Assembly (NCBI GenBank): GCA_027492205.1
Contig: JAOZFN010000006.1
Coordinates: forward strand, 113,409-177,408
Source: Thermoproteota archaeon
Lineage (GTDB): Archaea; Korarchaeota; Korarchaeia; Korarchaeales; Korarchaeaceae
Reading direction: 5' to 3'
Length of the DNA stretch: 64,000 nt
The first letter of the stretch is position 1, and each line of letters opens with the position of its first letter. The translations under genes were made by a program, and so were the position numbers. The notes beneath the pieces were generated by a model. The model saw only the letters and a program-made list of their open reading frames with translations, was not told where the DNA came from and ran no database searches. This document shows positions 16,489 through 27,658 of this stretch, piece by piece.

Positions 16489-17568
16489 ATGGGCAAGGTC
16501 AGGGTGGCCTTGGCGGGCGTCGGGAACGTTGCCTCCGCGATCGTGCAGGGTGTCTATTTCTACAGGGATGCCCCGGATGACAGCTTCGTTCCGGGGCTGA
16601 TGCACGTCAAGTTCGGCCCTTACCACGTGTCTGACATCGAGTTCGTGGCGGCCTTTGACGTGGACGAGAGGAAGCTGGGTAAGGACCTGTCTGAGGCGAT
16701 ATTCTCACCTCCTAACTGCGTGCCCAAGTTCGCGGACGTTCCCAAGCTGGGGGTCGAGGTCCTCAAGGGGCCCGTGCTGGATGGGGTGGCCCCGCACATG
16801 AGGGACTTCAAGTACGGCGAGGGCTTCAAGGTGGACGACTCCAGGCCCAGCGTCAACGTCGCCGATGTCCTGAAGGAGGTCGGCGCCGATGTGCTCGTGA
16901 ACCTGGTTCCCGTCGGCTCCTACGAGGCCAGCAGGGCATACGCCAGGGCGGCGCTGGAGTCGGGCACCGGATTCGTCAATGGGATACCCGAGTTCATCGT
17001 CAGCGACTCAGAGTGGGGCAAGAAGTTCGAGGAGGCTGGCGTGCCCGCCGCGGGCGACGACTTCAAGAGCCAGCTCGGCGCGACCATTCTCCACAGGGCC
17101 ATCGTCGACTTGGCCGTGGCCAGGGGCCTCAAGATTATCGAGACCTACCAGCTGAACATAGGAGGCAACACAGACTTCCTCAACATGATCGAGGAGGACA
17201 GGCTCACCACCAAGAGGATCAGCAAGACGGAGGCGGTCACCAGCCTCGTCCCGTATGAGGTCAAGGCAAGGATCGGCCCCAGCGACTTCGTTCCATTCCT
17301 CGGCGACAGGAAGGTCATGTACGTCTGGCTCAAGGCCGAGCAGTTCGGCGGGTTCCCGATCTACATCGACGTCAAGCTGAGCGTCATGGACTCGCCGAAC
17401 GCCGCAGGCGTGGCGATCGACGCGATCAGGGCCGTGAAGATAGCGAAGGACAGGGGAATCGCCGGGCCTCTGGTCGGGGTCAGCGCATACTTCTTCAAGC
17501 ACCCGCCCAAACAGTACCCCGACCCGGTGGCCAGGCAGATGGTCGAGGACTTCATTAGGGGAGGCTGA
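16489..17568 (+). CDS. ino1: myo-Inositol-1-phosphate synthase
   Basis: The enzyme cyclises glucose-6-phosphate to inositol-1-phosphate with NAD. The Rossmann start VALAGVGNVASAIVQGVYFY, DVLVNLVPVGS, GIPEFIVS, the core AAGDDFKSQLGATILHR and NIGGNTDFLNM are family signatures. The length of 359 residues is that of the short archaeal form. The product feeds archaetidylinositol and, in some thermophiles, di-myo-inositol phosphate. A CDP-alcohol phosphatidyltransferase that could use it is at 29531. Confidence 0.92.
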   Translation: MGKVRVALAGVGNVASAIVQGVYFYRDAPDDSFVPGLMHVKFGPYHVSDIEFVAAFDVDERKLGKDLSEAIFSPPNCVPKFADVPKLGVEVLKGPVLDGVAPHMRDFKYGEGFKVDDSRPSVNVADVLKEVGADVLVNLVPVGSYEASRAYARAALESGTGFVNGIPEFIVSDSEWGKKFEEAGVPAAGDDFKSQLGATILHRAIVDLAVARGLKIIETYQLNIGGNTDFLNMIEEDRLTTKRISKTEAVTSLVPYEVKARIGPSDFVPFLGDRKVMYVWLKAEQFGGFPIYIDVKLSVMDSPNAAGVAIDAIRAVKIAKDRGIAGPLVGVSAYFFKHPPKQYPDPVARQMVEDFIRGG

Positions 17569-17632
17569 CCCCTCAACCCCCTTTTTGGAACAGTCTTTTC
17601 CAATTCTGAGCCTGCCCCGGGCCGACCGGGGT

Positions 17633-17643
17633 GTTAATATATT
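17633..17643 (+). promoter_or_regulatory. TATA box of the mevalonate kinase-ThrRS operon
   Basis: GTTAATATATT is centred about 30 bases before ATG 17668, so the transcript would begin at or just before the start codon. Confidence 0.6.
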
Positions 17644-17667
17644 CGGGCGACCGCTGACCAACCAACA

Positions 17668-18672
17668 ATGCCCATCAGGGCCAGGGCATCAGCTCCCTCT
17701 CAGGCATTCCTGCTTGGAGAGCACGCCGTCCTATACAGGCAGCCGGCTCTGGCAGCCTCCATAGACGTGAGGTCTCACGTCACGGTGGAGGTGACTTCCA
17801 AGCCGGGAGTGGTGGAGATAGAGTCTACAGCCTTCGAGTCCGGTCTCCTGGCCAGGCTGTCTGGGGGGTACTCGCTGGTCGATGTGAGGGGGCACCCGGC
17901 GCTCGAGCCCCTGGCCAGGGGAATTGCCGGATTCCTTGGGAGATGGATGGGGCGCGACGTCGGTCTCAAGGTGGAGATCGACTCGGACGTACCGGTCAAC
18001 AGCGGGATGGCGAGTTCCGCGAGCGTCTCGGCCGCGCTGGTGGCCGCCGCCTCTAGGGCCCTCGGACTGGACCTCTCCCGTGAGGAGATCTTGGAGGAGA
18101 CCTACTCTTTCGAGACCATTATACACGGGAAGGCCAGCAAGACGGGCCCAGCCTGCGCGGTCCTCGGAGGCATAATATGGATAGAGTGGTCGGACGGAGG
18201 TATGTCCGCCGAACCCCTTGGCGAGGCGCCGAGTCTGAGCTTCGTCATGGGGATTACCGGGAGGCCCAGCAGGACCAAGGAGATGATTGAGAGGGTTGCC
18301 AAGCTGGCAGAGGAGGTGCCCGCTCCCCACGCCAAGATAGTCTCCGCGATCGGAGATCTCGTCCGCTCCGGAAAGGAGGCGCTGATTTCCGGCGACGCGG
18401 CCGCCTTGGGGCGCCTCATGAACGTGAACCACGGCCTCCTCGCCGCCCTCGGCGTCTCCTCACCCGAGCTAGACCGCATAGTCTGGGCTGCCAGATCCGC
18501 CGGCGCGCTTGGCAGCAAGCTCTCGGGCGCCGGCGGTGGAGGCTGCGCCGTCTCGCTCAGCGAGAAGGGTGCGGCCGAGAGGATAGCCTCGGCCATAGAG
18601 GAGTGCGGCTTCAGGTCTCTCCCCGCCCCCCTGGCCGAGGAGGGCGTTCGAATCGAGGAGGTGGTATCGTGA
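17668..18672 (+). CDS. mvk: Mevalonate kinase
   Basis: The GHMP kinase phosphorylates mevalonate in isoprenoid lipid synthesis. Motif 1 is PSQAFLLGEHAVLY, the ATP-binding motif is DVPVNSGMASSASVSAA, and motif 3 is KLSGAGGGGCAV. HGKASKTGPACAVLGG is also typical of the family. The 334-residue length is normal. The last bases overlap thrS (GTGA), an unusual coupling of lipid and translation genes. Confidence 0.92.
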   Translation: MPIRARASAPSQAFLLGEHAVLYRQPALAASIDVRSHVTVEVTSKPGVVEIESTAFESGLLARLSGGYSLVDVRGHPALEPLARGIAGFLGRWMGRDVGLKVEIDSDVPVNSGMASSASVSAALVAAASRALGLDLSREEILEETYSFETIIHGKASKTGPACAVLGGIIWIEWSDGGMSAEPLGEAPSLSFVMGITGRPSRTKEMIERVAKLAEEVPAPHAKIVSAIGDLVRSGKEALISGDAAALGRLMNVNHGLLAALGVSSPELDRIVWAARSAGALGSKLSGAGGGGCAVSLSEKGAAERIASAIEECGFRSLPAPLAEEGVRIEEVVS

Positions 18673-20507
18673 AGATATTCGCGCTTCATTCGGACAGGAT
18701 CTGGTATAGGGTTAGGGATAGGGCCGTGGCCTCCGCCCCCGAGCCTGAGGAGCGCGAGGCCGAGTACGAGGAGGTTCTCGTCCTATTCACCGCCTTTGAG
18801 TCCTTTGACGACCAGAGTTCCGTTGACAGCGCGGTCTCAGAGGTCAAGACGCTGGCGAGCCGCCTCGGAGTGAGCGAACTCGTGCTGTATCCCTGGGTCC
18901 ACCTCACCGAGGAGCCAGCCCCGTTCCAGAAAGCCCTGGATCTATACACCTCGCTGCTGAAGTCCTTGGCCGATACGGGCTTCACCGTTCACCCAGTGCC
19001 GATCGGCTGGTACAAGGAGTTCGAGATCAAGGTGAAGGGTCACCCACTGGCCGAGTCCCTGAGGACCATCCGCCCGGAAGGGGAGGGGGAGGCCTCGGTA
19101 GAGGAGGAGGCTGAGGAGGTCAGCAGGTTCGTAATTCTCTTTCCCGACGGAAGCGAGCGTGAAGTAGACGGCTGGGAGTGGATCGAGGACCCCGAGCTCA
19201 GGATAGTGGTGCGAAATGAGGTGTTCGGCAAGCCCCCATCCGGCAGGGAGCCCGAGCACATACGGCTCATGAGGAGGCTGGAGCTGGTCGACTACGAGCC
19301 CTCCTCCGACGTCGGTCACTTCCGCTTCTACCCCGAGGGAACGCTGGTGAAGAGGCTCATCGAGGACCTCGCGTTTGAGGTCGCCCACAGGATAGGGGCC
19401 ATGGAGATCGAGACTCCCCTTCTCTACAGGCTCGACGACCCCGCCATAGCTGGCCAGGCGGCGAAGTTCAGGGAGAGGAACTACCAGATCCCCATGGGGA
19501 AGACCACCCTTATACTGAGGTTCGCCGGCGACTTCGGCCTCTTCTCCATGATGAGAGACATGAACATCTCCTATAGGGATCTGCCCCTCAGCTTCTACGA
19601 GATCTCCCCATCCTTCAGGCTCGAGCAGAGGGGGGAGTGCGTCGGCCTGAGGAGGCTCAGGGCCTTCACGATGCCCGACATCCACTCCTTCGTGGCCGAC
19701 GTGGATCAGGGGATGGAGATGTACGAGCGGTACTTCACGGAGTACCACCGCCTGCTGCGAGATCTCAACGTGGATTACGCGGTCGTGTTCAGGATCGTGG
19801 AGAGCTTCTACGAGAGGCTCAAGCCGGCAATCGTGAGGATGCTGTCGGCCGTAGGCAAGCCGGCCCTCATAGAGCTTCTCCCAAAGATGAAGCACTACTG
19901 GGCCCTAAAGCACGAGTTCCAGGTCGTCGACACCTCTGAGGGGAACGGCCAGCTCAGCACGGTCCAGCTGGACGTGGAGGACTCTGAGAGGTACGGTATC
20001 TTCTACGTCGACAGGGACGGAAACAAGAGGCCGGGCGTCATAGTCCACACCTCCATGGGGAGCGTCGAGAGGCTGATGTACGCCATCTTGGAGACCGCGG
20101 CGAAGTCGACCGCCAGGGGGGAGAAGCCCTCCCTGCCGGTGTGGCTAGCGCCCACGCAGGTCAGGGTTATCCCGGTATCGCCGGACAACGCTGAATTTGC
20201 CCTCTCCCTCGCTGATAGATTGAATTCAAGCGGAATAAGGGCAGACGTCGATGATAGGGAGCTGACTCTGGCCAAGAGGATAAGAGAAGCCGAGAGAAGG
20301 TGGATTCCCTATGTCGTCGTTGTGGGCAAGCGGGAGCAGGAGACCGGGAGGCTCTCGATCAGGAGGAGGAGAGACGGCGCTGAATACGAGGCCGGCCTGG
20401 TGGAGCTGATCTCTGAGATCAAGTCTCTCACCGAGGGCAAGCCATTCAGGCCTCTAAACGTCCCTATGAGGCTGAGCAGGAGACCGGTGTTCGTGGGATC
20501 CTCCTGA
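18669..20507 (+). CDS. thrS: Threonyl-tRNA synthetase, archaeal type with DTD-like editing domain
   Basis: The enzyme charges tRNA-Thr. Residues about 1-140 form the archaeal editing domain that removes mischarged serine (MKIFALHSDRIWYRV, ELVLYPWVHLT, VHPVPIGWYKEFEIKVKGHPLAE). The class II catalytic core follows: FRFYPEGTLVKRLIEDL, motif 2 YEISPSFRLEQRGECVGLRR and motif 3 GSVERLMYAILE. The anticodon-binding domain ends the protein. GTG 18669 overlaps the mvk stop by four bases. About 612 residues is normal. Confidence 0.95.
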   Translation: MKIFALHSDRIWYRVRDRAVASAPEPEEREAEYEEVLVLFTAFESFDDQSSVDSAVSEVKTLASRLGVSELVLYPWVHLTEEPAPFQKALDLYTSLLKSLADTGFTVHPVPIGWYKEFEIKVKGHPLAESLRTIRPEGEGEASVEEEAEEVSRFVILFPDGSEREVDGWEWIEDPELRIVVRNEVFGKPPSGREPEHIRLMRRLELVDYEPSSDVGHFRFYPEGTLVKRLIEDLAFEVAHRIGAMEIETPLLYRLDDPAIAGQAAKFRERNYQIPMGKTTLILRFAGDFGLFSMMRDMNISYRDLPLSFYEISPSFRLEQRGECVGLRRLRAFTMPDIHSFVADVDQGMEMYERYFTEYHRLLRDLNVDYAVVFRIVESFYERLKPAIVRMLSAVGKPALIELLPKMKHYWALKHEFQVVDTSEGNGQLSTVQLDVEDSERYGIFYVDRDGNKRPGVIVHTSMGSVERLMYAILETAAKSTARGEKPSLPVWLAPTQVRVIPVSPDNAEFALSLADRLNSSGIRADVDDRELTLAKRIREAERRWIPYVVVVGKREQETGRLSIRRRRDGAEYEAGLVELISEIKSLTEGKPFRPLNVPMRLSRRPVFVGSS

Positions 20508-20534
20508 CGCGCCGTCCCGCATTAAAGATCAGAG

Positions 20535-20611
20535 TGGCGGCGGGGGTGGGACTCGAACCCACGACCGCCCGGTTAACAGCCGGGCGCTCTACCTAGCTGA
20601 GCTACCCCGCC
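20535..20611 (-). tRNA. tRNA-Asn (anticodon GTT), CCA encoded
   Basis: The minus strand gives acceptor GGCGGGG/CCCCGCC, a D-arm with TAGCTCAG, anticodon stem-loop CCCGG-CTGTTAA-CCGGG with GTT, T-arm GTGGG-TTCGAGT-CCCAC, discriminator G and encoded CCA. No intron is visible. It lies between thrS and cdc48. Confidence 0.95.
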
Positions 20612-20650
20612 CGGAGGGGGGGAGGAAAGCCCCATAAAAAGGGTTTCCCC

Positions 20651-22894
<2,244 letters not shown>

Positions 22895-22931
22895 TTAGCG
22901 CAGGATATGCCCGAGTTATAAGGGGTTCACC

Positions 22932-24047
22932 TCACGCCGAGGAGATCACCGGCTTGCCCCTGGACTCGAGGTCCCTCACCATCTGCGGCATGACCGCCCA
23001 GGTGCTGTGGGCCACTATCTCCTCCCAGTCGTCCTCCACGAACCCGTAGTGAATGGAGGCCATCAGGAGCTCGTCGAACTCGCTGAAATCGGCGAGGAAA
23101 CGCTCGTCGCTCAGGGCGAGGATGATCCTGGCGGCCGCGAGGCGCGAGTCCACCTCCCGGTAGACCGGCCTCTTGCCCCTCACGTTCGCGCGCGACCTGG
23201 CCTCCCTCACGAGCACCCCGGCGAGCCTCTCGACCTCTCCCATAGCCCACCTGGCCAGCTCTGCCTCGACAGGCATGAGCTTGGCCCTCTCCTCGTCTAT
23301 GGGAAGGTTGGCCCGCACGATCTCCGCTTCTCTGCTCAGCAACTCGCGGACGCGGGCGGAGCCGCCGTCTAGGCGCTCCGCCGCCCTGGTCTTGACCGCG
23401 TTCAGCTGCCCCCACCTGGAGATGTTGACCTCGCTCTCAGGAGTCACGCTGTCAGCTGGCACCTCCACGTCCGTCTCGGACGCGAGTGCGTCGAGGACCT
23501 CTCCCATGTCGAAGAAGACCAGCGCCTCCCTCACGGCGGCCGCCGGGTCGTCTGAGGCGTGGACGAGGTTGAGGACCCTGTTGACCCCCTTGAGGTCGTA
23601 CCTTATCTGACCGGGTCTGCCGGCGTCGGGGGTCGTCGGCCCCAGTATCTCCCTCAACCTCCCGGCGAGGTGCCCGCTGGCTCCGGGGTTCCCCTTGAGG
23701 AGCAGGGCCACGGTAGGCGATGCGGTGTAGACCTTCTCCATGATCCACCAGGAGTTCGCGTACTTCAGCTTCACGAACTTGTAAAGCTCGTCGATTATCT
23801 CAGGCGTGAACCTGGCGATCCTGTAGTCGACGATCCTGAACCCGGCGGACTTCAGCCTCCTGATGACCTCCGGCGCCAGGCCTCTCGCGTAGCACCCCGG
23901 CTTTATCAGGGCGAAGGTGAAGTTCGGCAGCTCTCTCAGGTGGCGGGGGGAGGCCTCCGCGACGAACCTCTTCTTGAGCTCCACAAAGGCCTGCCTCTCC
24001 ACCTCGTCCTCGCGTTCGAAGTATGAGAGTGGGTCAGGGGCCCTCAA
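22932..24047 (-). CDS. Nucleoside diphosphate kinase domain fused to a novel C-terminal domain
   Basis: Residues about 40-185 match NDP kinase: FALIKPGCYARG, LREILGPTTPDAGRPGQIR and VLNLVHASDDP. The catalytic set is kept: Lys49, Arg149, Asn160 and the phospho-acceptor His163. NDP kinases normally stop at about 150 residues; here a 40-residue N-terminal extension and a C-terminal region of about 185 residues are added, the latter helical with HSTWAVMPQMVRDLESRGK near its end. I do not recognise that region. The start overlaps the end of aglB by 14 bases, so the two are coupled. No other NDP kinase is seen in the window. Confidence 0.75.
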   Translation of the reverse strand: MRAPDPLSYFEREDEVERQAFVELKKRFVAEASPRHLRELPNFTFALIKPGCYARGLAPEVIRRLKSAGFRIVDYRIARFTPEIIDELYKFVKLKYANSWWIMEKVYTASPTVALLLKGNPGASGHLAGRLREILGPTTPDAGRPGQIRYDLKGVNRVLNLVHASDDPAAAVREALVFFDMGEVLDALASETDVEVPADSVTPESEVNISRWGQLNAVKTRAAERLDGGSARVRELLSREAEIVRANLPIDEERAKLMPVEAELARWAMGEVERLAGVLVREARSRANVRGKRPVYREVDSRLAAARIILALSDERFLADFSEFDELLMASIHYGFVEDDWEEIVAHSTWAVMPQMVRDLESRGKPVISSA

Positions 24048-26103
24048 TCCCTCTCACCCTGTAGATTGCGACGTTCGGCACTCCGATGGACCTCCCGCCT
24101 ATGTGCACAAGATCGAACATCTCCGGGGATGGCCCGTAGGTCTGGTTCTGGAACTCGGAGATTGCGTGTAGGCTCAGCTTGAACAGGGACTTCTGCAGCG
24201 CGTAGTCCGTCGGGAAGTACCTGTTCGCCTCCTGGACATACTGGAAGAGCCTCGGGATGTCGTACTCGCCGAACTTGTACGGCTCGGTGTAGGGGCTGTA
24301 CTCGAACTCCCCCGCGATCCAGCCTATCGCCAGCCACTTTCCGCCGTGCGGGCTGAGGAACTGGCCAGTGTAGGGGTCGTAGACCTCCCCGAGTAAGTCG
24401 ATGATGACGTAGCTGGCGTTGAACCTCATGGCTAGGTCGAGGAGGTCCTCCTCCGACCCCATGAAGCCCTTCGCTATCAGCCGGATCTGGGTGCTGTTTA
24501 TGGTGAGCCCGTCTGCCAGCGTGACGACGTCCGAACCGTAGGCTAACCAGTAACCGTAGTCCCACCAGGAGATCGCGGTTTGCCGCTCCGCGTTCTCCCT
24601 CATGTAGGAGAGGGCGTCGTCCCAGCCCTGGGTGAACCCCAGCCTGTAGTGGGCGGCCAGCTGATAGGACCTGTAGGCTGTTCCAGAGAGCGGGAGGACC
24701 GTGAAGAGGACGACCATGGCGATTGGAAGGGCCAGAACCTTTATCTTGCGGGACAAACCGATTTTCTTGGCTTTTCTCCTCTTATTACCCACGGCGAACT
24801 TCTTTACCCTGGACTCCCAAACATCCCAAGCCCTGTGGGTGAGGTAGGCCGCGGATAGCGCCACGAACGGGGAAGCCAGGGGCGGAAGCCTGATCATGGA
24901 GTAGGAGAAGTACAGCGTAAGTGTGGTGAAGTATATGACGAGGAGGTGTCCCTTGTCCCTCCTCCTCTCTAGGAACATGAGCACCAGGCCGAGGAGGGCG
25001 GGCAGAAGTATAATCCTCATGCTCCGACCGAGTTCTCGCCCGGTAAACTTGTGCTCGGCAACGGTCTCCACCACGCTACCCTTGGGGAGTTCGATCCACG
25101 GGAACACCACCCTTGCCAGCCGGTAGGTTAGCGGTTTGTACACTCCCAGGGCGAGGAGGACGGCGATCACAGCGCCGAAGGTGGCTAGGGCGGCTATCCT
25201 CTCGTCGACCTTCCTGGCGAGGTCTGACCTCAACCTGGGCCAGAGCAGGTAGGCAGCTCCGGCCAAGAGGGCGCCGTAGACCAGCGTGGTCTCCATGCCG
25301 ATGTAGACCCTCCTCTGCTTGAGGTGCGGATACAGGGCGATCGAGGAGAGTATCACGTAGCCCGAGGGCAGTGCCAGCGCGAGGTAGTCCCTCAGGTCGG
25401 CCCAGTTGAACGCCATTAGCCCGAGCAGGAAGAGCGGATACCCGTCGTAGAGCGCCCTGAACCCAGCCCAGAGCCCCGCCGCGCACACGAGCATCAGACC
25501 GCTCAGCCCTGCGAAGAGCAGGGACTTCGACTCGTCCTCCTCCCTCATTGCCCTCAGCGTGAAGTAGAAGCTGGCCGCCAGGAAGGGAAGAGCGAACTGC
25601 TCGTGCCTGTAGAAGCCCGCGATGGTCCTCATGACCGCAGGGTAGCTCACGCTGGCCAGCATCGCGGCGGCGAAAGCTGGCACCCTCCTGCCGTCCCACA
25701 GGAGCTTGGCGGTGAAGTAGACCGGGAAGACCATGAGGGGCGCGAAGAAGGCGGGCGTGTATACCACGACCTCCAGCAGGGAAATGCCTGGCTTAACCAG
25801 GGCCGCCAATCGATAGATCAGCGCACCTAGGTAGTAGTGGAGGACCGGCAGCACCCTCGCGGGGTCGTAAGACCAAGGGTGCCACCCAAGCGGCCAGTAG
25901 TGCGGAAGGTGGCCGTGCTCGATGAGATACCTGGTGATCATGTAGTGAAGGAGCGGATCGTCGGAGGTGAGCTTCACCCCGTAGTTGAGGGCGCTCTGGG
26001 CGCGGATGAAGACGCCGGCCGCATACGCCGCGAGAACTAGCGCGGAGTCTATGAGATGACCCTTAAGGCCCCTCGAGTCCTCCTTCTTGGTCTTGGCAGG
26101 CAC
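24034..26103 (-). CDS. aglB: Oligosaccharyltransferase AglB/STT3
   Basis: AglB transfers lipid-linked glycan to Asn in N-glycosylation, at the outer face of the membrane. The 689-residue protein has about a dozen hydrophobic segments. The first external loop carries the acidic metal-site motif SDDPLLHYMITRYL, and a second motif GFYRHEQF is present. The soluble C-terminal domain has the signature TAISWWDYGYWLAYG. It is co-transcribed with the NDK-fusion gene downstream. Confidence 0.93.
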   Translation of the reverse strand: MPAKTKKEDSRGLKGHLIDSALVLAAYAAGVFIRAQSALNYGVKLTSDDPLLHYMITRYLIEHGHLPHYWPLGWHPWSYDPARVLPVLHYYLGALIYRLAALVKPGISLLEVVVYTPAFFAPLMVFPVYFTAKLLWDGRRVPAFAAAMLASVSYPAVMRTIAGFYRHEQFALPFLAASFYFTLRAMREEDESKSLLFAGLSGLMLVCAAGLWAGFRALYDGYPLFLLGLMAFNWADLRDYLALALPSGYVILSSIALYPHLKQRRVYIGMETTLVYGALLAGAAYLLWPRLRSDLARKVDERIAALATFGAVIAVLLALGVYKPLTYRLARVVFPWIELPKGSVVETVAEHKFTGRELGRSMRIILLPALLGLVLMFLERRRDKGHLLVIYFTTLTLYFSYSMIRLPPLASPFVALSAAYLTHRAWDVWESRVKKFAVGNKRRKAKKIGLSRKIKVLALPIAMVVLFTVLPLSGTAYRSYQLAAHYRLGFTQGWDDALSYMRENAERQTAISWWDYGYWLAYGSDVVTLADGLTINSTQIRLIAKGFMGSEEDLLDLAMRFNASYVIIDLLGEVYDPYTGQFLSPHGGKWLAIGWIAGEFEYSPYTEPYKFGEYDIPRLFQYVQEANRYFPTDYALQKSLFKLSLHAISEFQNQTYGPSPEMFDLVHIGGRSIGVPNVAIYRVRGIEGP

Positions 26104-26147
26104 GAGCCAGGCCGCCAGGCGGTCTATAAATTACTTGACCCGACGGA

Positions 26148-26456
26148 TCACGAGCCCCCCACGCGCCTCAGTTCCTCTTCTACGGACTCCTTCAGCGCCC
26201 CAAACTCATCTTTGAGAAGCCGAAGGGCCTCGAAGATCTTCCTAACGGGGTCCCCATCCTTGGACCTGACGTAGAGCACCCCCTCCTCTTTCAGCGGGTG
26301 CGGAACGTCGTACCCGGCGAAGTCAACGCCCACCTTGTGCAGGGCCTTCACCAGCGGGTCCAGCAGCGTGTAGGTCTCACCCCGAACCCGGACGGTGACG
26401 AGGTCTCCGTCTCTCTCTATGGAGACCTCCAACCTCTCCTCCTGCTCGCCGCTCAA
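26148..26456 (-). CDS. rpoL: RNA polymerase subunit L (Rpo11)
   Basis: The small subunit pairs with RpoD in RNA polymerase assembly. ETYTLLDPLVKALHKVGVDFAGYDVPHPL is followed by LYVRSKDGDPVRKIFEAL, matching Rpb11/RpoL. The TTG start with GGAGGAGAG overlaps the stop of the upstream DUF2067 gene. The order csl4-DUF2067-rpoL recurs in crenarchaeal genomes. (Motif residues run about 27-85.). Confidence 0.85.
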   Translation of the reverse strand: MSGEQEERLEVSIERDGDLVTVRVRGETYTLLDPLVKALHKVGVDFAGYDVPHPLKEEGVLYVRSKDGDPVRKIFEALRLLKDEFGALKESVEEELRRVGGS

Positions 26457-27076
26457 CTCTCCTCCCCCTTGAGCCTAGTGATGACCACCTCAGGAGGCGC
26501 CCTGAACCAGAAGACGCCGTCCTCATCTTCCTCGATGAGGCCCTCCTCCAAGGCCTCCTCTAGGACGTCCAGGAACGGCCTGCCGGAGACGTAGGCGGCG
26601 GCCACGAGGGTCTCCCTGACCTTTCTCTGCCTTATCTCGGCCCTGGCCTCCGTGACGAGGTCCTGAAGTTCGGCCACCATCTCCTGGAACTCATCCGGCG
26701 TCACGTCCGTGACCAGCTCGTCGCCCACCCACCCGACCTCGTGACCGGCCGCCTCCAGCGCGGTCGTCAAGAGGCTGTAGGACACCCATCCCCTGCGCTC
26801 GTCTATCCAGTCCCTGGGGTACCTCCTGGTGGGACCCTCGGCGTGGACGAGGGCGAAGTTCCTGTAGGCCGACCGGGCGACCCTCTCGGCCCTGGTCATC
26901 TCCTCCTTGGTCCCGTAAACGGTGATGTAAAGCTTTCCGGGCACGGCGAACCTGTAGCTGTAGTCCAGCCCCTCCATCTTCCTCTCGAGGTAGTCGAGGA
27001 AGTCCGACAGACTCTCCTGGCTGACGTTGAGCACGAAGCTCCTCTTCTCGATCCTCTTTAGGCCGCCGTGCCTCAC
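26453..27076 (-). CDS. DUF2067 family protein
   Basis: The gene sits between csl4 and rpoL, the usual place of DUF2067 in Thermoproteota. It has KRSFVLNVSQESLSDFLDY, YRFAVPGKLYITVYGTKEEM and a winged-helix-like C-terminal half (VSYSLLTTALEAAGHEVGWV). The function is unknown; its position suggests RNA metabolism. GTG 27076 is chosen because the longer frame would overlap csl4 by ten codons. Confidence 0.7.
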   Translation of the reverse strand: MRHGGLKRIEKRSFVLNVSQESLSDFLDYLERKMEGLDYSYRFAVPGKLYITVYGTKEEMTRAERVARSAYRNFALVHAEGPTRRYPRDWIDERRGWVSYSLLTTALEAAGHEVGWVGDELVTDVTPDEFQEMVAELQDLVTEARAEIRQRKVRETLVAAAYVSGRPFLDVLEEALEEGLIEEDEDGVFWFRAPPEVVITRLKGEES

Positions 27077-27080
27077 CAAC

Positions 27081-27647
27081 TCACACCGTCCCCCTGAACG
27101 GGTTTTTGCCATATAAGTCGCTTACCCTCCTGTCCAGAACCACCCTACCGCAGTCCTCGCAGACCAGCGTGTAGCCCACCCTCTTCAGCGGGGCCCCACA
27201 CTTCGGGCACCTGGCCAGGATTACCCCCAGCGAGGGGCCCGCCATCGTCAGGACAACCTGCTCCGAGTCGGACCTCATCACCCTGGCCAGGATGAGGTCG
27301 CCGGGCCTGGCTCCCTGGTTGGCCGGGTGAGACTTCAGCATGATCCCTGATATGGGCTCCTGAAGCCTGATCGGCCGCTTCCCAGCGATCCCGATAATCT
27401 TGACGTGGTGCAGGGCTCTCTCAGTCCCCCACACCACACCGACAACTTCCGTCCCGGGCTTGAGCGGGAGCAACGGCCTCCTAAGAGGTTCAACTCTGAC
27501 CTTGCCCCCTTCCACGACGAAGTAGCCGAGCCTGGTCGACCTGACCTTACCCTCAGCGTCCACGTAAGCTCCCTCTCCCGGAAGAACCTCCTCGATGACC
27601 CCCAGAGGCTCACCGGGGATCACAAGCCTCTTCTGATCTTTGGACAT
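27081..27647 (-). CDS. csl4: Exosome subunit Csl4
   Basis: Csl4 is the RNA-binding cap protein of the archaeal exosome. The order is right: N-terminal domain (VIPGEPLGVIEEVLPGEGAY), S1 domain (LKPGTEVVGVVWGTE...GDLILARVM) and C-terminal zinc ribbon CPKCG...CEDCG. The length of 188 residues fits. It starts a cluster of RNA-handling genes on the minus strand. Confidence 0.92.
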   Translation of the reverse strand: MSKDQKRLVIPGEPLGVIEEVLPGEGAYVDAEGKVRSTRLGYFVVEGGKVRVEPLRRPLLPLKPGTEVVGVVWGTERALHHVKIIGIAGKRPIRLQEPISGIMLKSHPANQGARPGDLILARVMRSDSEQVVLTMAGPSLGVILARCPKCGAPLKRVGYTLVCEDCGRVVLDRRVSDLYGKNPFRGTV

Positions 27648-27658
27648 GCAATCACCCC

